Below are positions 16,539 through 25,034 of a DNA stretch of 64,000 nt, piece after piece. Positions within the stretch are counted from its first letter, which is position 1, and every line of letters starts with the position of its first letter. The stretch is taken from contig CAZFPL010000011.1 of NCBI GenBank assembly GCA_964521085.1, forward strand, positions 1 to 64,000, written 5' to 3'. The notes beneath the pieces were generated by a model. The model ran no database searches. It was not told the origin of the DNA and worked only from the letters and a program-made list of their open reading frames with translations. The DNA is from JAFGKK01 sp964521085. GTDB taxonomy: Bacteria; Chloroflexota; Anaerolineae; Anaerolineales; RBG-16-64-43. The translations under genes were made by a program, and so were the position numbers.

Positions 16539-17768
16539 ATGGAGCGCGTGGTCATTACCGGGGCTGGAACGATCAATCCCTTGGGGCTGGATCCAGAGAC
16601 TACCTGGAAGAACGCCATGGCGGGGGTATCCGCCGCCGGGATCATCCAGCAGTTTGATCCTTCCCGCCTGCCGGTGAAAGTTGCGTGCGAGGCAAAAGGT
16701 TTTGATCCCACGAATTTTATGGACGTTCGCAGCGCCAGGCGGATGGAGCGGTTTCAGCATTTTGCAATGGCGGCCGCGCGGGAAGCGGTCGAACAATCGG
16801 GATTGAATGTGCGAGGGAACGCCGAACGCGTGGGGGTTGTAATTTCCACGGCCATCGGAGGAATGATAACCCTCCAGGAAGCCGCCAAGGTGCTTCTCTA
16901 CCAGGGGCCGCGCAAATTAAGTCCGTTCACGATTCCGATGTTGATGCCGAACGGAGCCGCCGGTCTGGTGGCGATCGAATTCGGCGCGCATGGGCCGGCC
17001 TTTTCCGTGGCTTCCGCCTGCGCCTCCGGTGCCGACGCGGTGGGTTCCGCCTGGCGGTTGATTCGATCGGGGGAAATGGATGCGATGATCGCCGGCTCCA
17101 CCGATGCCACCTTGTGCGAATTGGCCATGGGAGCCTTCCTCCGACTCGGCGCGATGACGAGCGGCGAATCCCTCGATGTGCCAAAACCGTTCGATAAAAA
17201 CCGCGACGGGCTGGTGATGGGCGAGGGCGCGGCGGTCGTGGTGCTGGAGAGTTTGTCTTCCGCGCGGAAACGCGGCGCGAAGATCCTCGTCGAACTGGCA
17301 GGGTACGGTGCGACGTCGGATGCGTATCACATCACCGCCCCCGCCGAGGACGGTTCGGGAAGCGCCCGTGCCATCGAACGCGCCCTGGAGTCGGCCGGGG
17401 TGACGCTGGAACAAGTGGATTACATCAACGCCCACGGAACCGGGACAGTGTTGAACGATCATTCGGAGACGAAAGCGATTAAGCGGGTGTTTGGGGAGCG
17501 CGCCTATAAAATCCCCGTCTCCTCCACCAAATCGATGACCGGTCATATGATGGGAACCACCGGAGCATTGGAAGTGATCCTCTGCGCGATGGCGATCCGG
17601 GATGGAAAGATCCCGCCGACCATCCACTACTCCACGCCGGATCCGGAATGTGATCTGGATTACGTGCCGAACGTTGGACGGACTCTGCCGGTGAAGGTGG
17701 CGGTAAGCAACGCCTTCGGGTTTGGCGGACACAACGCCGTTCTCGTAATCCGGTCCTTCGAGGAATAA
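16539..17768 (+). CDS. fabF: 3-oxoacyl-[acyl-carrier-protein] synthase II
   Basis: 409 aa, the family's usual length. Elongates acyl-ACP by condensation with malonyl-ACP. Catalytic Cys in ASACASGADAV, His in NAHGTGT, His in KSMTGHMMG, and the C-terminal NAFGFGGHNAVLV are all present. I choose ATG 16539, because AAGGAGG lies seven bases upstream; an in-frame TTG at 16533 would add two residues. No acpP precedes it. Followed 24 bases later by rnc, a common fab-rnc neighbourhood. Confidence 0.96.
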   Translation: MERVVITGAGTINPLGLDPETTWKNAMAGVSAAGIIQQFDPSRLPVKVACEAKGFDPTNFMDVRSARRMERFQHFAMAAAREAVEQSGLNVRGNAERVGVVISTAIGGMITLQEAAKVLLYQGPRKLSPFTIPMLMPNGAAGLVAIEFGAHGPAFSVASACASGADAVGSAWRLIRSGEMDAMIAGSTDATLCELAMGAFLRLGAMTSGESLDVPKPFDKNRDGLVMGEGAAVVVLESLSSARKRGAKILVELAGYGATSDAYHITAPAEDGSGSARAIERALESAGVTLEQVDYINAHGTGTVLNDHSETKAIKRVFGERAYKIPVSSTKSMTGHMMGTTGALEVILCAMAIRDGKIPPTIHYSTPDPECDLDYVPNVGRTLPVKVAVSNAFGFGGHNAVLVIRSFEE

Positions 17769-17792
17769 AGGGGTATTTCCCCTGGACTACTC

Positions 17793-18536
17793 GTGACGGA
17801 GCAATCGGAAGCGGTTCCTTCCCCATCGGAAACAAGGCATCCCACGGCGGCCGCCGTGGAACAAATCACCGGATTGACCTTCTCCAATCCCGGATTGGCC
17901 GTCCGCGCTCTTACCCACAGCTCGTTTACCAATGAAAGCCCCGGCGCGGGGGAAAACTATGAACGATTGGAATTCCTCGGCGACGCCGTCCTGGATTACC
18001 TGGCCGCCTATTGGCTGTATCACCATTTTCCGGAACTGCCGGAAGGGGATTTGACCCGCATGCGGTCGGCCTTGGTTCGGACCGAGACGCTGGCGGCTTT
18101 CTCCCAGCAGCTCGGCTTGAACCGGATTCTTCGCATTGGGAAGGGGGAACGACTCACCGGAGGCCAGGATCGGACTACTATCCTGTGCGGGGTTTTCGAA
18201 GCCCTGATCGGCGCGATTGCGCTCGACCGGGGCGTGGAGCGGACTTACGTCTTTTTGGGACCGTTCTTCACAAGGGAATCCGACCGCATCTTCGATCAAT
18301 TTGCCGACAGCGACTGCAAAAGCCTCTTCCAGGAAAAAGCCCAGGCCATGTTCGGGGTCACTCCGGGATACCGGGTCGTGGAAATGACCGGACCCGACCA
18401 TGACCGGAGATATACGATCGAGGTTCTGGTGGGAGAGGAATCGTACGGAGTCGGAACAGGCAACAACAAACAAGCGGCGGCGCAGGACGCCGCCCGCAAG
18501 GCGCTGGAAAAACTTCGCGCGCAGGAAAACCTGTAA
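17793..18536 (+). CDS. rnc: Ribonuclease III
   Basis: 247 aa. Double-stranded-RNA endonuclease for rRNA and mRNA processing. The RNase III signature ERLEFLGDAVLDY is present near residue 60, the second acidic site in FEALIGAIALDRG, and a C-terminal dsRNA-binding domain (SLFQEKAQAMFGVTPGYRVVEM...GTGNNKQAAAQDAARKALEKL). Starts at GTG 17793 with no convincing Shine-Dalgarno, which may mean coupling to fabF translation. Convergent with the phosphatase gene; the 66-base gap contains no clear terminator. Confidence 0.95.
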   Translation: MTEQSEAVPSPSETRHPTAAAVEQITGLTFSNPGLAVRALTHSSFTNESPGAGENYERLEFLGDAVLDYLAAYWLYHHFPELPEGDLTRMRSALVRTETLAAFSQQLGLNRILRIGKGERLTGGQDRTTILCGVFEALIGAIALDRGVERTYVFLGPFFTRESDRIFDQFADSDCKSLFQEKAQAMFGVTPGYRVVEMTGPDHDRRYTIEVLVGEESYGVGTGNNKQAAAQDAARKALEKLRAQENL

Positions 18537-18602
18537 CAGTCCCCGATTTTTATCCGAATCCTTCAATACCATTTCGAATCCCGCGGCGATGGGGATGGGT
18601 CG

Positions 18603-19538
18603 TTATTCTCGTGTGATGTGAAAAAAACGAAGGATCGAGGGGGTAAATCCGGCCAAATCAAAGATGGGGTCGACGATCCGTTTCCTCGCTTCGGGAGGAC
18701 CCAGGGCCAGCATGGGCACCGCATTCCGAGTATGGCCCTTATCGGAAAGATCCTCCATATTCCCATGATCGGATGAAACCAGTACGGTAAGGTTCGTTTC
18801 CCGCATCCCCTCGACGATTCCGCCGAGGACGCGATCCAGCACGTTCAACAGGCGGACGGCGCCGCGCATCTCCCCATAGTGACCCGCGTAATCCGGCAGC
18901 CAGTGATCGAACATCGTGAAGTCGCTTGCAAGCGCGAGTTCCACCAGCCGCCGGCCGGCATCCGTGGGATTCAAGATGGGAGTGCGCGGCCGCTGCAACC
19001 GGCTGTGCCATCCGCGTCCGGTGAAATCGGCGGAGACAGCCCGCCCCTGGTCGAGATCGGTCTCGGTGGCCAGTGGGATTTCCGCCAGAACGAATGCGAG
19101 CGGAATGGCGGCATGCAACCGCATCCCGCTTCGAACCGCTTCAAAATACGATTCGGGGTAGGCGTTCAACAGCCTTGCCTTCCATCCCGCTTTGGAGAGT
19201 TCCCGCGGAAGGTTGTGCTCCTGCATGATCGCGCGGATGCGCGGATCGGGCTTGGGGCCGTAATGCTCTCCGATGGCTTGGGCGACATTCACGCCGGTCA
19301 GAAGCGTGGATTGCCCCGTAGCGGATTCCGGCGATCCCCCCACGCCCAGCGTCGCATCGATCGGCCGGAAGGAGGCATGGATTCCGTGGAAGGGTTCCAA
19401 AGCGGCATCCAAGCGCCTGCCTTCCAATAGGCGGCCCAGGTTCGGCATCTCCGCCGCGTGGAACGGATTGGCAGCCGCATCGGCAGGACCCAAGCCGACC
19501 CCATCGAGGAAAAGGAACAAAACCGGTCCGCGATCCAT
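18603..19538 (-). CDS. Alkaline-phosphatase-superfamily metalloenzyme (phosphoglyceromutase/phosphopentomutase-like)
   Basis: 311 aa. Metal-binding motifs of the superfamily: FLFLDGVGLG at the N-terminus, ATGQSTLLTGVN (nucleophile Ser or Thr region), FTMFDHWLPDYAGHYG and SSDHGNMEDLSDKGHTRNAVPMLALG, with the paired Asp-His and His ligands. It is shorter than the roughly 510-aa iPGM and lacks its inserted second domain, so glycolytic mutase activity is unlikely; the true substrate is unknown. Starts nine bases after the stop of the large HD-GYP gene, thus probably the last gene of that transcript. Confidence 0.75.
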   Translation of the reverse strand: MDRGPVLFLFLDGVGLGPADAAANPFHAAEMPNLGRLLEGRRLDAALEPFHGIHASFRPIDATLGVGGSPESATGQSTLLTGVNVAQAIGEHYGPKPDPRIRAIMQEHNLPRELSKAGWKARLLNAYPESYFEAVRSGMRLHAAIPLAFVLAEIPLATETDLDQGRAVSADFTGRGWHSRLQRPRTPILNPTDAGRRLVELALASDFTMFDHWLPDYAGHYGEMRGAVRLLNVLDRVLGGIVEGMRETNLTVLVSSDHGNMEDLSDKGHTRNAVPMLALGPPEARKRIVDPIFDLAGFTPSILRFFHITRE

Positions 19539-19547
19539 ACCGCCCGC

Positions 19548-22500
19548 TTACGCGGATTCCTCGTCGACGATGGTGAAAAAGGCTTCCACCACAGTCGGGT
19601 CAAATTGTTTTCCGCTTTGATCGTGGATATACCGCCGCACTTTCTCTTCCGGCCAGGCGGCGCAGTACGGCCGGTCCGATCGCAGGGCATCCCACACGTC
19701 GATGATGGCAAACACCCTGGCCGCCAGCGGGATATGTTCTTTCTCCAATCCGCGCGGATACCCTGTGCCGTCCCATTTCTCATGGTGGCAGTAGGGGATA
19801 TCCAAAGCCGGCCGGAGGTAGATGATGGGGTAGAGCAATTCGTATGCGAAAACGGGGTGCTGGCGCATGACGGCCATTTCCTCCGCGGAAAGCGAACCGG
19901 GTTTGAGCAGGATGGTGTCGGAGATGGCCATCTTGCCGATATCATGCATCAGCGCCCCGCGCCGGACATGCACCAGTTCGTCCTCCTTCATTCCCATCAG
20001 GCGGGCCAAGCGGATGGTGATATCGGTCACCCGCAGGGTATGTCCGCGTGTTTCGCGGTCGCGGAGCTCCAGCGCCCGCGACCACCCTTCGATGGTGGCA
20101 TCGTACGCGGCGATGAGGTCCGTGTTCGTCTTCTGCACGTCTTCGAACATCGAAGCGTTATCGATGGCAATCGCCGCCTGCGTGGCCATGGTTTCCAGAT
20201 ATTCGATCCATTCCTCGTCGGGTTGGAAGGCGCGTCGGTTGAAGAGTTCGAGAACACCCTTGATCCGGCCTTTGGCCAGAAGCGGCGTGACGAAATAGGA
20301 TGTGAACCGGTCGTCGCTTTCCCGCAGCAGCCGGGCATACGAATTTTCCTGATCCGAATAAAGGGAAACAGAGACGACCCGGTGCTCGAGGGCCGCGGCA
20401 CCCGCGTACCCCTGGCCAAGCTGCAGCGGCGTTTGGGTGATGGCGGCCGATTGAATGCCGCGTCCGGAGAGGAAGGTAAGCGCCTGCGAATGCATGTTCA
20501 ACAGACGGATGGCGGCCGCGTCAACCTGCAGCTGGGACGTCACCTGGTCAAGGAGGACCGAAAGAGTAACCCGCAGATCGATGCTCGAGCTGATAGCCAT
20601 ATCGACGGCGCGCAAAGCAGACAGCCGGCGCAACCGCTGTTCGGTTTGTTCATGCAGCGCCGCCCGGTGCAGCGTATTCCCCGCCGCCTCGGCGATGGAT
20701 CCCAGCAGCCGCAGGTCGTCGTTGGTGAACTCGCCGGCGGCATGTTGTGAAGTGCGCCCCGCCCACAGCACACCGATCAACGCCCCCCGCGATGTCATCG
20801 GCGCGCACACCGCTTCCTGCACTCCGCGCAGTAAGTCGGAATATTCGGGTTTATCATCCCCGCCGGCCGACGAATTACGTCGCTGGGGTTTCCCCCCTTC
20901 CACCACCTCCGCGCTCAGGCTGCCACGGATGGGAACAGCCCTGCCCGCCAGAGTTGAAAACGATTCGGTTGCTTTCTCGATTATGAATTTCTCACCCGTC
21001 GGATCCATCACCAGCAGGGCTGCGAAATCGCAGTTGAGAGTCCTCGTCGTGTGCCGAATTACGACATCCGGCATATCGGCGCGCTCGGGGATCATCCGCA
21101 AATCCTGGTTGAGCGCGGCAATCGATTCCAACTCCAATGTGTGCTGGTGGACCTGATGAAACAGCCGGCTCTGCCGGATGGCGACCGCCAGCAGATTGGC
21201 GACCTCGGTGGCAATCTCCGCATGTTCCCGGGTAAACACGCCGGGAACTCCCGAGGCGATATTCAACGCCCCGATGAGATCTCCCTGGAATATCAGGGGG
21301 ATGCTTATATACGACCGGATCCCTTCCGCCCGCAGGGTTTGATCGGTGGGGGAGGGTTTTTCCTCCGCAAGCAGATCGTCGATCGCGAATAATCCGCCGG
21401 ATTGCAGCCTCGGGATTTCCGATCCGTACTCGCGGATGGGGATGACCTTTCCTTTTCCCAGGCTGCTTTGCGTCCTTGCATGTTCGTCGAGCACCGTGGC
21501 GGTCTCGGCTTGGAAATCGAACAGCACCAGACTGCTGCGCTGGCAGGGAAGGAGTTCATGGATTCTTTCCAGGGCTGCATGCGCGATGTCCTCCGGCGTC
21601 CGGGCTTCAAGAATAGCCCGATCGATATCGTGGAGAACTTCCAGACGCTCGGTGTAGAGTCGAAGGGCATCGGCGGTTTGGCGGGTTCCCTGTTCCGCTT
21701 CCAGCTGTTTGGAGATATCTTCCGCCATTCCGATCATGAAGGAGGGTTCATTATGGATGTTCTTCACGGCGGAGACCGTCAGACGGCACCAGATCGACCG
21801 GTCGTTTTTGCCCAGCAGGCGGATTTCCCGGCGGTAATGATCCCTCCGGTTTCGCAGAATGTCTTCGAACAAGGTTTTTCCGACGGGAAGGTCTTCCGCC
21901 AGTGTGATTTGCTCCAGGGAGTGTTCCAGGAGTTCGTCGTGCGGAATTCCCAGGATATCGCAGATGGCTTGGTTGCCCTCGATCAGGCGGCCGTCCAGCC
22001 CGATCAAAATGATCCCGATGGCGGCTTTTTCGAAAATCGCCCGGAATCGGGCTTCGCCTTCCATCAGCGCCCGCTCCCGCTTCCGGCGCTCGGTGATGTC
22101 GCGCATAATGCTGGTGATCGCTTTCATCCGTCCGCTGGAATCGAGGATGAGCGAGGAATTAATTTCCATCGGCACAACAGTGCCGTCCTTTCGTACGATG
22201 GACAGCACGACATTGCGCAATGTTCCGGTTCGCATCAGGTTCTGGAGATGCGATTCCGCCAAACCGCGTTCGTCCGGATGGACAATATCCGGGAGGAATG
22301 TCCCGCGCAACTCCTCGGGCGAGGAATACCCGAGGATGTCGAGTGCCCTCTGGTTGGCGAAGGAAAAACCGGTGTCCAGACCGTGCAGGAAGATCGCATC
22401 CGGAGAGGTTTGCACCACCGAGCGGTATTGCTCCTCGCTCTCCCGAAGGGCTTTTTCGGATTTAACGCGTTCGCTGATATCGCGGGCTACACCCAGCACC

Positions 22501-24398
22501 GACTTGACTCGTCCGTTCGAATCGAGCATCGGGACCAGCCATGTTCCCATCCACAGTTCCCGATCCCCGATCCATGAAAGATTTTCGCTGTAGACCGGAT
22601 CTCCGCCGTCGAACAATTTCTGGACGATCATCGCCTGGCGCTGAGCGATGGTGGCCGGGAAGAGGTCCGCCATCGCGTTTCCGACAATTTCCGAAACCGG
22701 CCGGTTGAATATCAGGCTGGAGAAGGAGTTGACGTATTCCACGATCAGATCGCGGTTGAGTATGAAAATCATGTCGTGCGCCGCCTCGGCCAAGGCGCGG
22801 TAGCGATACTCGCTTTCCCGGAGGGCATGCAGCGCGTGACGGATTTCCCGTTCGTTCTTGATCCGGCCGGTGATGTCCCTCGCCACGACGAGGATGTGGC
22901 GGCACGTGCCGTCGGAATCGGCGATCGGAGTAAGCGTGACATCCATACTGAGCCGCGGGCGACCGGGCGGCCGCGTGCTCAGGATGTAGTTGACGCGTCT
23001 GCCGGAGCGCAGCGCTTGCCGGAATTTTTCCACGTTCGAACTGATGACGGGTTCTTTCAGGAAATCCCGTACGGTCTTGCCGATGAGGGCTTCGGGTTTG
23101 CGTCCGGTGATTTCGGTCACCGCCCGGTTTGCCGAAACCACGCGGAACACATCCTCCGATTCCACGCTGAGCAACATCAACATGTCGGAGACGGAATCAT
23201 AAACCAGCCCCAGCCGGTTTTCGTTCAGCCGCAGCGCATCTTCCGCCGCTTTCCTCGCGGTAACGTCGGTGAGGACGATGATTCGTCCGGCGGTTTTTTC
23301 TCCGGCAGCGCTGAGGCTGGAGACGGAAACATTAAGATGCAGGCTGCTTCGGCCGGGGGGAGTGCAAGTAAGGACCAAATCCCGGATTACGGAAAGCCTT
23401 CCTGTCGCGGGGAGAAGCTCTTCCGAATACTTTGCCAATTCCGGGATCACATCGAAAATATTCCTTCCAAACGCCTTCTCGCGGGGAATCCCCAGCAGCA
23501 ATTCCGCCGCCTGGTTCCATACAAAACCAATTTCGCCTTTCGGGTCGATCCCCAGGATGGGTGTGGGGGCGGCTTCGAGAATCGCGCGCAGGCTTTCGCT
23601 GACCCGCAACGTTTCAATTTCCTTCTCGATCCGCGCTTGCTCGGCTTCCTTGCGCGCCTGGATGTCCTCCACAACCGCTTCGTAATATTGCATTTTCCCG
23701 TCGGCGCCGAAAACCGGATGCGCGAAGAAGGTGCACCACAACAGGGAGCTGTCTTTGCGCCGCAACCGGGTTTCGTAGCCTTCCAGAATTTTCTTTTCCC
23801 GCAATTGACGGTGAAAATCCTTCTCCACGTCATCGCTTTCGAAAAAATTCACCCGCTGGAGGGAAAGCAGGTCTTCGCGGCTTGGGTATCCCAGCATGGA
23901 GACCATGCGCGGATTAACGTCCAGGAGATAGCCGCCGGGGGCGATGAACAACAGACCGATGGGCAGGGTTTGAAACAGGAGTTGAAAGCGGTCTTCGGCT
24001 TTCACGGCCGCCTGTTGCTGGGTCTTGCGGTCCAACGCCAAGCGCACGGACATCATCAACTGCGGTAGATGATCTGCGGATTTGACGACATAATCATCCA
24101 CGCCGGCTTCCAGGGCGCGCGCGGCGGTTTCACTGCCGCCGAAGCCCGTATACAGAATCACCGGACAGGACGGATCCTGCTCGCGGATCCGGCGGAACAG
24201 GGTCAATCCATCGGACCAGGGGAGTTGGTAATCGGTGATCGCCAGGTGGTATTGTTTGCTTTTCAGCGCCCGGGCGAAGTCCTTATTCGTCCCGACGCTG
24301 GTGACGTCGCAATCCGGAAATTGACGCCGCAACTCCCGTTCGGTGAGATCGCGGTCGTGTTCGTTATCGTCGATGAGAAGGATCTGATATGAACTCAC
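19548..24398 (-). CDS. Large REC-PAS(x6)-GAF(x3)-HD-GYP signalling protein
   Basis: 1616 aa, soluble. Receiver domain at residues 5-125 with Asp56 (AITDYQLPWSDG); then about six PAS/PAC units (roughly 135-260, 265-390, 400-520, 535-655, 660-785, 790-910), three GAF domains (about 940-1085, 1105-1250, 1260-1410), and an HD-GYP domain at 1430-1610. The HD-GYP core is intact: HDIGK at 1485-1489 and HHEKWDGTGYP with GYP at 1546-1548, predicting c-di-GMP phosphodiesterase activity. GTG start at 24398, with AGAGAGG eight bases upstream. No histidine kinase domain is present; the input is phosphorylation of REC plus PAS/GAF ligands, the output c-di-GMP hydrolysis. The C-terminal GAF-HD-GYP part is paralogous to the protein at 25035-27086. 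Confidence 0.92.
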   Translation of the reverse strand: MSSYQILLIDDNEHDRDLTERELRRQFPDCDVTSVGTNKDFARALKSKQYHLAITDYQLPWSDGLTLFRRIREQDPSCPVILYTGFGGSETAARALEAGVDDYVVKSADHLPQLMMSVRLALDRKTQQQAAVKAEDRFQLLFQTLPIGLLFIAPGGYLLDVNPRMVSMLGYPSREDLLSLQRVNFFESDDVEKDFHRQLREKKILEGYETRLRRKDSSLLWCTFFAHPVFGADGKMQYYEAVVEDIQARKEAEQARIEKEIETLRVSESLRAILEAAPTPILGIDPKGEIGFVWNQAAELLLGIPREKAFGRNIFDVIPELAKYSEELLPATGRLSVIRDLVLTCTPPGRSSLHLNVSVSSLSAAGEKTAGRIIVLTDVTARKAAEDALRLNENRLGLVYDSVSDMLMLLSVESEDVFRVVSANRAVTEITGRKPEALIGKTVRDFLKEPVISSNVEKFRQALRSGRRVNYILSTRPPGRPRLSMDVTLTPIADSDGTCRHILVVARDITGRIKNEREIRHALHALRESEYRYRALAEAAHDMIFILNRDLIVEYVNSFSSLIFNRPVSEIVGNAMADLFPATIAQRQAMIVQKLFDGGDPVYSENLSWIGDRELWMGTWLVPMLDSNGRVKSVLGVARDISERVKSEKALRESEEQYRSVVQTSPDAIFLHGLDTGFSFANQRALDILGYSSPEELRGTFLPDIVHPDERGLAESHLQNLMRTGTLRNVVLSIVRKDGTVVPMEINSSLILDSSGRMKAITSIMRDITERRKRERALMEGEARFRAIFEKAAIGIILIGLDGRLIEGNQAICDILGIPHDELLEHSLEQITLAEDLPVGKTLFEDILRNRRDHYRREIRLLGKNDRSIWCRLTVSAVKNIHNEPSFMIGMAEDISKQLEAEQGTRQTADALRLYTERLEVLHDIDRAILEARTPEDIAHAALERIHELLPCQRSSLVLFDFQAETATVLDEHARTQSSLGKGKVIPIREYGSEIPRLQSGGLFAIDDLLAEEKPSPTDQTLRAEGIRSYISIPLIFQGDLIGALNIASGVPGVFTREHAEIATEVANLLAVAIRQSRLFHQVHQHTLELESIAALNQDLRMIPERADMPDVVIRHTTRTLNCDFAALLVMDPTGEKFIIEKATESFSTLAGRAVPIRGSLSAEVVEGGKPQRRNSSAGGDDKPEYSDLLRGVQEAVCAPMTSRGALIGVLWAGRTSQHAAGEFTNDDLRLLGSIAEAAGNTLHRAALHEQTEQRLRRLSALRAVDMAISSSIDLRVTLSVLLDQVTSQLQVDAAAIRLLNMHSQALTFLSGRGIQSAAITQTPLQLGQGYAGAAALEHRVVSVSLYSDQENSYARLLRESDDRFTSYFVTPLLAKGRIKGVLELFNRRAFQPDEEWIEYLETMATQAAIAIDNASMFEDVQKTNTDLIAAYDATIEGWSRALELRDRETRGHTLRVTDITIRLARLMGMKEDELVHVRRGALMHDIGKMAISDTILLKPGSLSAEEMAVMRQHPVFAYELLYPIIYLRPALDIPYCHHEKWDGTGYPRGLEKEHIPLAARVFAIIDVWDALRSDRPYCAAWPEEKVRRYIHDQSGKQFDPTVVEAFFTIVDEESA

Positions 24399-24546
24399 TC
24401 CAAATGCCTCTCTTCAGCCTGTCTTTTCACGCAGGGGTGGAACGGACTCCCGGAAGAGGACATCCCAGCGGGAGATCGGAATTCCTGGCCGTCGCAGGAT
24501 TGTGCGACGGACGATCCCCGAGCTGTTCGGCCGGTTTCCGCCGGCG

Positions 24547-24993
24547 TCAAGGCAGATCCAGTCTTTCATTCAAGTCCATCCAATAATGATGCATCACCCG
24601 GACCATTTCTTTCAACTGATCGAACGAAACCGGTTTGACCAGGTAGGAATTGACCCCCAATTGGTAGGCTTGAGCGATGTCCTCTCTTTCCCGCGAGGAG
24701 GTCAAGGCGATGACGGGCAGGCGGCATAAAGCGGGCTGTTGGCGGAGCCATGCCAGCACTTCCAGCCCGGATGTCCGGGGCATCTTGATATCCAGCAAAA
24801 TAATCCACGGCCAGTCTGCCTCCTCTGGGGAGGACGCATCCATTTTGGCTTGAAGCCATCGGATGGCCGACTCGCCGTCCTCGACCACCATCACCTCGGT
24901 GTCGAGGTTGGATTTTCGCAATGCCCTGCGGAACAGGGCGACATCGTTCGGATCGTCTTCGACCATCAGGACAGTCTTGCGGATTTTATCCAT
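24547..24993 (-). CDS. Single-domain response regulator (Rcp1-like)
   Basis: 148 aa. A receiver domain alone: acidic pair in MVEDDPNDVALFRRAL, phospho-acceptor Asp68 in ILLDIKMPRTSG, Thr/Ser in ALTSSRERED and Lys in YLVKPVSFDQL. The longer loop before the acceptor and the ending (MVRVMHHYW) are typical of the Rcp1 type paired with phytochrome-like or PAS/GAF sensors. Start at ATG 24993; the open frame upstream runs into the neighbouring gene. Sits between two HD-GYP proteins in the same orientation and probably passes a phosphoryl group in that pathway. Confidence 0.9.
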   Translation of the reverse strand: MDKIRKTVLMVEDDPNDVALFRRALRKSNLDTEVMVVEDGESAIRWLQAKMDASSPEEADWPWIILLDIKMPRTSGLEVLAWLRQQPALCRLPVIALTSSREREDIAQAYQLGVNSYLVKPVSFDQLKEMVRVMHHYWMDLNERLDLP

Positions 24994-25034
24994 CGCCCGG
25001 CACCCGCATGCCTTTCGGATTCCACTCCCTCCGC

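Noticed and set aside
19458..24068. Several 390-430 aa forward frames opposite the PAS/GAF protein
   Set aside because: Antisense of conserved PAS/GAF coding sequence; no ribosome sites or motifs.
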